From NCBI GenBank assembly GCA_033977485.1, contig CM066984.1, forward strand, positions 49,464,600 through 49,528,599: a stretch of 64,000 nt of DNA, in the 5' to 3' direction. This document shows, piece after piece, positions 57,308-64,000 of this stretch. Both the position numbers and the translations under genes were made by a program. Each line of letters starts with the position of its first letter. Within the stretch, counting starts at the first letter, position 1. The DNA comes from Hydrangea macrophylla. Taxonomy: Eukaryota; Streptophyta; Magnoliopsida; Cornales; Hydrangeaceae. Under the pieces are notes generated by a model. The model saw only the letters and a list, made by a program, of their open reading frames with translations. It ran no database searches and was not told where the DNA came from.

Positions 57308-58597
57308 TGATGTTGTCAATATCAAGATATAAAAAGTGATCTTTACTTTTCAAAAGATTTGTAGTGTGAAATCAAAGGTCGAACCCACAGGGATTGGTTA
57401 ACTACAGCGACTTAATTTTATAACCTAACTTTAGTTAATTATGAAAACGGATTTTAATTTGATTTTAATTAAACTAATAACAATAGAAATAAATCTAAAC
57501 TATGAAAGCAATTAAAAGTGTTTTTGTAAATATGTAAAGGGAACCTAGGATTGCAACTCCACCACTAGCTTCATAATAGGAATATTTATGCATTCAATTA
57601 GATTATTAAGTTGGATGATAATGGGGGAATTGTAGCTACAAGCCCAATTCCTCCGTCAAGAAAATAACTATGGTTCAAGCACCAACATAATCCATCTTCG
57701 GTTAGCACGAATTATCCCACACTAAACTAGGGTTGTGGTATAATCCGTCTAATCTAGGCATGGACTATTCGGATACTTGATAGCACATTTCAATTTAAGC
57801 ACCATTACATGTAAATAATCTAAACAAGCACAGCAAGCATAGATCATTGAGCACATCACAGTCAAAATAGATCTAAGACAAGAATAAACTTTGAAAGTAA
57901 TGATTTAATCAATAAAAGCACGATTTATTTATAAAAATCCTCGGAACATGTTACTGTCATCCATACATAATAAAAAATAAATAAAAACATAAATAAAACC
58001 CTATTACTTGACTAGGGCTTCATTGAAACCCTAGATCTTTGTCTAGGCTGCCATGGAAGTGGAGATCGACAAGAGGTTGATGGAGGAGGCCATGGGAATC
58101 CTTGGTCTTCTTCTTCTTCTCCTTGCTTTTCCCTCTTCAAGGGCTGGAATTTCAGTCTATATGGCTGTATGTGTATGTATGTATGGGTGTGTAACCCTTC
58201 AATTGAAGTAAAATAGAATATATATAGAGTTTACAACAAGCTTTGGAAGCTTTCCTAACCCGAAACGAACTGAAACTGATATATTTTACAGTCTGGACGT
58301 CATTCAGCAGTTTCGTTTGCACAGGAGTCTTCAGTATACTGAAATACGTATACTTGCTTTTTGTACGGATCGCGCGCACGGGTCGCGCGAGCGCGTCATT
58401 TGGCAGGTCGCGCGCGCGAGGTGGTTTTTTCAGCTTCTTTCTTTGTTCTTTTTCATCATGTTTAGCCTGGTTTAGTTGATTTCTTCCAAATCCTGTCAGA
58501 AAATAGAAAACGAAGTAAAAATATACAAAAACAGGATAAAAAGATACTAACAAATGCTCGTTAAGGCGTATAAATAGGATTTGTTCTCTCCCGATCA
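57308..58597 (-). repeat. 5' LTR of E2
   Basis: 1290 bp, shorter than its partner mainly because 49 bp of array C are missing (58369-58420). A TATA-like TATATATTCTATTTTAC region lies near 58210-58230 on the minus strand. Confidence 0.9.
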
Positions 58598-58660
58598 GTA
58601 GTACACCCAAGAAGCTTACCACTCGGCCACAAGGGACTTGGTTATTTTACGATGGTTGTT
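58598..58660 (-). mobile_element. tRNA-derived SINE, second part (tRNA-like head)
   Basis: Continuation of the split SINE after E2. It carries the A-box-side head (complement CTCGGCCACAAGGGA) and the second copy of the 17-bp duplication. Joined, the SINE is about 180 bp. Confidence 0.85.
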
Positions 58661-60274
58661 AACTGGATTAGATAACACATGCTATGTTAATAATAAAGAG
58701 AATGAAAGTGGTTTTGCATATGGGTATCGTAGTGGACTCACTTACATTTCATGACGTGTTAGCATGCATTGTATGAGAAAGAGAGGTGTTTGATAAGAAT
58801 GGGAATGAGATGAGATATGTGAATGTGAAGGAGATGTGATTGCTAGATCCGATGGATCAACGGTTGACGAGCCGGGTGGACATGAACGGTTAGTGTTCCT
58901 AGCGCGCCTCTCGTCGTTGAAGACGTCCGGTGATGCGCATACGTGGTTGAAGACGTCTCATGTATCGTTGAAGATGTCCGGCTAGTGCTCTAATATACTT
59001 CTCAGCCGTGTAGACGACCGGTGAGAGAATCTAACTATAACGGAGAGGGAACTTTTCAGGGCTAAGACGAGCGAAAGGCTTCTTCTTATTACTTTGGATT
59101 CGCTAAAGGTAGGTTGGTTCAGTGGACTGCTATTGACGGGTTTCTTGACTTGAAAGACTTTCTTTGACGCGTTCACTCAAGTTTAAGAAGCTGTTTGCTG
59201 TGAACATAGAAGAAGAGAAAGGAGGAAGAACTCGGCTTAACTTCCTCACGAAGTAGGGAGCGGCAGGGGGACGAAGCGATTCGCAGCAAAAGAAAATCCC
59301 ACTTCGAACTCCATGTCTTACGCAAAGAAAGAGTTAACACATGGTTAAAGATGTCCCATGTGCTAGTTCCATTGTTTATAGATAGCGTGTGCTGTGAAGA
59401 CGTCTGATGGCCTATCAAGGGAATAAGTATGAATTGACTGTTATAGCATGTTATTATCCTTAATGTACCGCGTGTTGTCAAGTGGATGAGAAAGAGAAAA
59501 TGAATTATAAGATTGAGCTGATGAGTAAAATGGTTTGGTTCGAAATGATTTGGTTTTGGAAAATTTTGATTTTGAATTGAAATGATTTTGAAAAATATCT
59601 GTTTTGAAAAGCAAGTGTCTTTGAAAAGAGTCGGGAGTAAGTCGCATTGGTCATGCATTTGCACGCACGAGGATAAAATAAGGAGAATGTATTCTATGAG
59701 GTCATATTTATCTATCTACCTGTCTTGTTGAGACTTGTGCTATGCCTGTGGTGAGAATGCGTCTTTTGATAAGAGATTAACCATATCTTAAGGTACTAAA
59801 CTATGACGTGAGTCGAGAGATGTTTTGTATTTATTGATTATTGTGCGGTTGAGACTTTCACTCAGCCTTGTTCCAAGGCTGATGACATGTTATGCCCTGG
59901 GCATTCCTATGCCCAGAGTGTTGCAGGTTTGGAGATAGATAGAAGAGTTCAGGATGCAGTGCCGTGGAGCTAAGGAGGATAAAGCCTTGCCAAAGATCTG
60001 ATAGATAGTTTCTCAAGTTTTTAAGCTTATGGAAACTGTTTAGTATGGCCTCTTGTATTAGGATTAAAGTTATTATAACTCTTGTTTGATTTCCACTGCT
60101 GTAATTATACTCTGATAAGTTAAGGTCATGCTTATGCTTTAGCATTTTCCCTTATGATAGCATTATGTAGAGTTAGAAGGACAGGACGGTTAACAAACTA
60201 GTCACGTGTCCACAGACCCATAAAGGAAATTTTAATTTTTCCTTATTTTTGGCTTACTCTGGGGTGTGACATGT

Positions 60275-60716
60275 TCGATCGATCGAAGGTTCGATCGATC
60301 GAATACACTTTGATCTCTCGAAGGTTAGGTCAGTTCTGGGAATCTATAAATAGGGAAGCTGCGTACTGTATATTTTTAATCATCGTTTTTATACGTAGAA
60401 GCTACAGAAACTATTTAGGTTTCCCTAAACCTTCCCTATCCTCCCTATTAGGGTTCCCACCAACCCTATTCCTTTCGGCAGGCATCCGCAGGAGTCATAA
60501 GAGTGAAGACAGCCTAGTGGAAGTTGCTGTACCATCAAGGAGAAAGAAGTTTTCAGAATTGGGTTCAAGACCTGAGGTATATTTCTTCTCCCTCTTGTTA
60601 GTACGCATCTATGGAATTGACGGGTAGTAGATCTTGGGCTACCAATAAGTTTTTATAACTTGACTTTTCCACTGCGCGTTTAAACTTTTAATTTAAACCA
60701 GTTTTTTTTTCCATCA
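60275..60716 (+). repeat. 3' LTR of Copia (b), second part
   Basis: Rejoins the interrupted LTR. It holds the remaining array A cores (to about 60320), the TATA box at 60344-60355, the leader with GCTACAGAAACTATTTAGG, and the 3' end CCATCA that matches the LTR end of Copia (a). The frame at 60271-60627 is not a gene. Confidence 0.85.
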
Positions 60717-61014
60717 ATTAGATCCTAGTTAATGGTACACACTAGCTAAGCTATGGATAAGGGATCCCACAAGGGGCATTATTCAGAAACATAGAGATCA
60801 AATAGATTCAAGAGTCATAACTTGTTTTGTAAGAGTTGCATAGCAGACAAGCCATGATTAATTGAAAGATCGAGTATTGACCACCACATGGAGGCTTTAT
60901 TCTTTCGTTTAGATATTCCGGCGACTTTGTTTTAAAATAAGAGTTTTTGAGGATTCTTTTATTTCAAATTGTCAAATTCTGATATCCATATTTATTGTCT
61001 GTTTGATTTTTCAG
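60717..61014 (+). other. Copia (c) partial leader
   Basis: Starts directly after the Copia (b) LTR at a point well inside the usual leader (GATCCTAGTTAATGG). The primer site and first part, several hundred bases, are missing. It matches the complement of 7210-7510 in Copia (a). Confidence 0.7.
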
Positions 61015-61840
61015 TAATCATAGTGTCTGGATCTGCATTTAGTCCACTTACCACTATACTTACTCAGAATAAGTTAACTGGAAATAACTACACTGAATGG
61101 AAATGTAACCTTGACATCGTTTTAACTACAGAGGATCACATTTATGTCCTCACCACCCTATTCCCCGAAGTACCCGCTACACATGCTTTGGTAGCTGCTA
61201 GACACTAGTTCGATAAATGGAAGAAATCGAATGGAATGGCCCGTTGCTACATTCTGGCCTCTATGGCTGGTGTGTTGCAACACCAATTTCAGTTGAATGA
61301 TTCTGGTAGTGCCATTATCAAATCCCTAAAAGAAATGTTTGGGGAGCATGGCAGGCCTGCCAGACAGGTTGCCATGCAGAAGATAATGAGTGCCAAGATG
61401 TCGGAGGGAACTACAGTCAAAGAATATGTTTAAAAATGATTGGTTATTTAAACGAACTAGAGACCTTGGGAGCCAACATAGACTCACAGACCCAAGTTGA
61501 TATGATCCTCAATTCGCTGTCACCTTCATTCACTCAACTTAACTAAAATATTAATCAAATGAATTTCTTAATGAGTGAATTAGTGAGTTCTTTACTGGCA
61601 GTGGAAGGGGTGATCAAACCTGGGGACAACATTTTGAACATTAAGAAAAGCTCTTCCTCTTCTCGATCTGCATTAAAAGGTAAGAAAGGGAAGAGGAAGG
61701 CTAGCACTGGTGGTCCAAGTGTTGGACTGGTCCGAAAGATTACAAAATCTAAGGGACAAGGTAAGGGCAAAGGGAAGGTGGGAGGCCAAGGCAAAGGAAA
61801 GTGTTTCCAATGCGGTAAGAAGCGCCACTAGAAGAGGAAC
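61015..61840 (+). pseudogene. Copia (c) Gag remnant
   Basis: UBN2-type Gag as in Copia (a): SGSAFSPLTTILTQNKL, ILASMAGVLQHQFQ, FGEHGRPARQVAMQKIM, MNFLMSELVSSLLA, then a Lys/Gly-rich linker (KGQGKGKGKVGGQGKGK) and zinc knuckle CFQCGKKRH. Stops interrupt it at about 61207, 61431 and 61542 and within the zinc knuckle, where Trp is replaced by a stop. It cannot make a full Gag. Confidence 0.85.
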
Positions 61841-61886
61841 TATCTAGAATTCTTAGCTACAAGAGTTCAAGTAGATTGAATCACAT

Positions 61887-62531
61887 TTGATTGAAGTAAG
61901 TTTTATAACGGATACTTCAACCACTTGGTGCATTGATTCTTGTGCAACTAACCATATCTGTAATTCGTTGCAAGGGTTCAGATCAACCAAGAAATACAGT
62001 GATGGAGAGATCATTTTGACTCTGGGTTCTAGCACAACCATTTTTATGGTTACTATAGGAGTAGTAGTTTTAGAATTTTTGGATAATAAGACAATAGTTT
62101 TATCATATGTACTTTACTTTCCTTTAATGAGACGTAATTTTATTTCTATTTCAGAGTTATCGAATAAAAATGATTCTTTTCATTTTAGAACAGAAGTTGT
62201 CATTAAAAAAAATGGTTCTTTTCTATGTTCTGGTGTTAAAACTAATGGCTTGTTGGTGATTACTCCTAATATTTCTAATGATTCTGATATGGAACTTAAT
62301 AACTCAGTGGTAACTGTACCATCTAAAAGAAAGGAACCTTACACTAATCCAACAAGGCTTTGGCACATGAGGCTTGACCATATCAATCTAAATAGGATTG
62401 GTAGACTAGTCAAAGGACGGGTCTTAGGCGATTTGGTTCTTGAACCAATTGAAGTCTTCGAGTCTTATTTAGAGGGTAAGATGACCAAAAGTCCCTTAGC
62501 AAAGGGCAATAGGAACAATGCATTATTGGAA
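61887..62531 (+). pseudogene. Copia (c) protease and pre-integrase
   Basis: An open stretch with the Copia protease block WCIDSCATNHICNSL (the usual D-S-G triad reads DSC), the SSTTIFMVTIGVVVLEFLDN block, and the GAG-pre-integrase domain LWHMRLDHINLNRIGRL with FESYLEGKMTKSP, where a zinc-binding Cys is Tyr. The frame then runs into the inserted LINE tail, which adds unrelated residues to its end. Confidence 0.85.
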
Positions 62532-62759
62532 TTCGTTTACATTGATCTGTGTGTTTGTTTTGTTGCCGATGTATTGTTGTGCCTTGTGTGGGCCATGTTG
62601 AGGATGTTCTTTTTTCTGGGCTAGGGCTTTAGAAAGGACTTCATCCCTTGTTGCACATGTTGTGCTTGCTTTTGCGCTTATTGTATTTCCTGGGGTATGC
62701 CCCTTGTACATTTTGTACACCTTTTTTTGGATTTATTTACCCTTTTTTCCGAAAAAAAA
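62532..62759 (+). mobile_element. Short LINE 3' end insertion in Copia integrase
   Basis: About 225 bp of LINE tail with the family hairpin (62692-62703), TTTATTTACCC, CCG and A9. It separates the integrase start (EFVYIDL) from INIRACGGYEY. Compared with Copia (a), about 13 bp of target seem missing, so insertion may have deleted rather than duplicated the target. Confidence 0.85.
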
Positions 62760-63355
62760 AATTAATATTAGAGCATGTGGTGGTTATGAGTATTTCATAA
62801 CATTTACTGATGACCACTCTAGGTATGGATATGTGTACCTAATGCAGCACAAGTCTGAAGCCTTTGAAAAGTTCAAAGAGTTTAGGGCTAAAGCGGAGAA
62901 GTAATTGGGCACACATATCAAGGCCATTCGATCTGATCGAGGTGGTGAGTACCTCTCTAACGAATTTATTGATCATCTTGTACAGAATGGGATTCTTTAA
63001 CAAATGACTACACCTAGTACGCCTCAGTAGAACAGTGTAGTAGAGAGAAGGAATCAGATTCGTTTAGACATGACTAGGTCAATGATGAGTTATTTTGAGT
63101 TGCCATTATACCTTTGGGGTTATGCTTTGGAAACTGTTGCATACATACTAAATCTAGTATCAAGCAAATTTGTTCCTAGGACACCACGGGAGATGTGGAT
63201 TAGGTGCAAGCCTTCTTTGCAACATCTCTAGATATGGGGGTGTCCAGCACATGTGCTAAAAGGAAAGATAAGCAAGTTGGATTCTAGATTGGATGTTATT
63301 TTGTAGGATATCCAAAGGGTACTTATGGATGGTATTTTTATGATCCAAGAGAATA
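62760..63355 (+). pseudogene. Copia (c) integrase remnant
   Basis: Contains YEYFITFTDDHSRYGYVYLMQ, KFKEFRAKAEK, the IRSDRGGEYLS core motif (about 62925-62960), the TPSTPQ region with stops, and the C-terminal MWIRCKPSLQHL and PKGTYGWYFYDP. Several stops and a frameshift are visible. Confidence 0.85.
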
Positions 63356-64000
63356 GAAAATGTTTGTTAGTACAAATGTTGTTTTCTTAGAGGATGATTA
63401 TATCATGAACCATAAACCTAAGGGAAGGTTAGATCTGAAAGATATAGATAGAGAGCCCTCTATTCCTCCAACAGTTGAAAGCGATGTAAGATAAGAAAGT
63501 ACCACTTCTTCACCCATTTTTGCACCGGTACCTCGTCATAGTGGGAGGATCATTAGCCAGCCTAATAGATATATGTTCTTAGGAGAAGTCTTTGAAGCTA
63601 TCTCCCCATAGAATCTGAATCTGATCCTGCCACGTATGAAGAGGCAATGGCTGATGTTGATTCAGCTCACTGGGTTAAAGCTATGAAGGTTGAATTGGAA
63701 TCTATGGATTCCAATCAGGTCTAGGATCTTGTAGAACTTCCAGCCAATATACAACCCATTGGCTGTAAGTGGGTCTACAATAGGAAAAGAGGATATGATA
63801 GAAAGGTTGAGACCTTTAAGGCAAGGATTGTAGCGTAAGGTTATACTCAGAGAGAGGGCATTGACTATGAGAAAACCTCCTCTCTGGTAGCCATGCTCAA
63901 GTCCATCAGAATACTGTTATCCATTGCCGCATGCCTTGATTATGAGATCTGGCAGATGGATGTCAAGATTGCATTTTTGAATGGTAATCTTGAGGAGGAC
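63356..64000 (+). pseudogene. Copia (c) reverse transcriptase, running off the window
   Basis: RT N-terminal part: HWVKAMKVELESMDSNQV, WVYNRKRGYDRKVETFKAR, SIRILLSIAACLDYEIWQMDV and FLNGNLEED at the edge. Stops near 63722 and 63837 and a frameshift near 63600 show it is dead. Its order and sequence match Copia (b), which begins at the same RT segment. Confidence 0.85.

Larger units (their letters stand above)
35431..58597 (-). mobile_element. LTR element E2: Athila-like, gag-protease only
   Basis: A complete element in reverse orientation with a 5-bp duplication GTAGT (35426-35430 and 58598-58602). Its 5' LTR is 57308-58597, its tRNA-Asp primer site 57285-57302, its broken gag-protease gene 54232-56806 and its 3' LTR 35431-36767. 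Without the nested E1 it is about 8.2 kb. Nothing resembling RT, RNase H or integrase is present between protease and 3' LTR. By eye the LTRs differ at roughly 18-20 sites plus a 49-bp deletion, more than E1's LTRs, which fits E2 being the older, outer insertion. Confidence 0.9.
31870..60269 (+). mobile_element. Giant Gypsy-type LTR (solo) with nested insertions
   Basis: Begins TGTAGCACCCTGAATTTC and ends CTCTGGGGTGTGACA, flanked by TGTTC on both sides (31865-31869 and 60270-60274). Without nested elements it is about 4.7 kb and noncoding. The left part (31870-35273) has a TATA box, a GA/CA-rich leader, G-rich tracts (33249-33326) and a very AT-rich stretch (33957-34600). The right part (58661-60269) has GTTGAAGACGTC repeats (58860-58975 and 59340-59410) and an end resembling large chromovirus LTRs (ACTCAGCC, later GTTGCAGGT). 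No second LTR, primer site or pol gene is present, so a solo LTR is the simplest reading. Confidence 0.65.
26426..60716 (+). mobile_element. Copia (b), internally deleted, with a large nest in its 3' LTR
   Basis: A plus-strand Ty1/Copia element with 5' LTR, tRNA-iMet primer site, leader, RT-RNase H, polypurine tract and 3' LTR. It lacks gag, protease and integrase. Its 3' LTR is interrupted at 31870 by the giant LTR and resumes at 60275. The left flank is ATTCT and the right flank ATTAG, so a target duplication is only partial; the right side adjoins another Copia rather than the G2 gene seen on the left, which suggests rearrangement after insertion. Confidence 0.75.

Noticed and set aside
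59173..59664. 163-residue minus-strand frame
   Set aside because: No recognisable domain and skewed composition. It spans the odd insert and LTR sequence, so coding is unsupported.

Overview
This window looks like nuclear heterochromatin from a flowering plant, probably a eudicot; I cannot name the species. No host gene, rRNA gene, tRNA gene or CRISPR array could be supported. Nearly every stretch can be assigned to transposable elements: Ty1/Copia, chromodomain-bearing Ty3/Gypsy, an Athila-like LTR family primed by tRNA-Asp, L1-type LINEs with DUF4283/EEP/RT/zf-RVT proteins, tRNA-derived SINEs and a non-autonomous hAT. Most open frames are fragments of decayed gag-pol genes.

Layout. 1-353 is a LINE 3' end and 458-635 a SINE. 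733-1791 is a Gypsy LTR cut by a minus-strand Copia (1792-7954). 7955-12984 is the 3' LTR of a minus-strand chromovirus (G1), carrying a 5'-truncated LINE (about 8428-11354). G1 integrase and chromodomain remnants follow to 14105. A hAT element (14106-17724) interrupts them and itself carries a solo LTR (15002-17318). 17745-20279 is an Athila-like LTR containing a second solo LTR (17950-19282). 20280-26425 is another chromovirus (G2), split by an Athila-like fragment (22924-about 25054).

26426-60716 is a plus-strand Copia whose 3' LTR holds a deep nest. Most insertions in it are confirmed by target-site duplications (TSDs) I matched by eye: a giant LTR (31870-60269, TSD TGTTC), then a SINE (35291-58643, 17-bp TSD), then Athila-like element E2 on the minus strand (35431-58597, TSD GTAGT), then Athila-like element E1 on the plus strand (38143-53096, TSD ATAAC), then a full-length minus-strand LINE (about 42655-49250). 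60717-64000 is another plus-strand Copia that runs off the window.

The most interesting observations are these. (1) Short CpG-rich palindromes are arranged as pairs with fixed centre-to-centre spacing, mostly 19-21 bp. They occur in LTRs and leaders of unrelated retrotransposon families, with different core motifs, and the Copia and Gypsy families share one core and one spacing pattern (19/25/19/16/19). (2) E1 and E2 belong to an LTR family that keeps a gag-protease frame but has no reverse transcriptase or integrase; the intact copy has lost its protease catalytic Asp. (3) All LINE 3' ends carry a conserved GGGG-loop-CCCC hairpin, and the full-length LINE joins ORF1 to ORF2 through a TAATG overlap.
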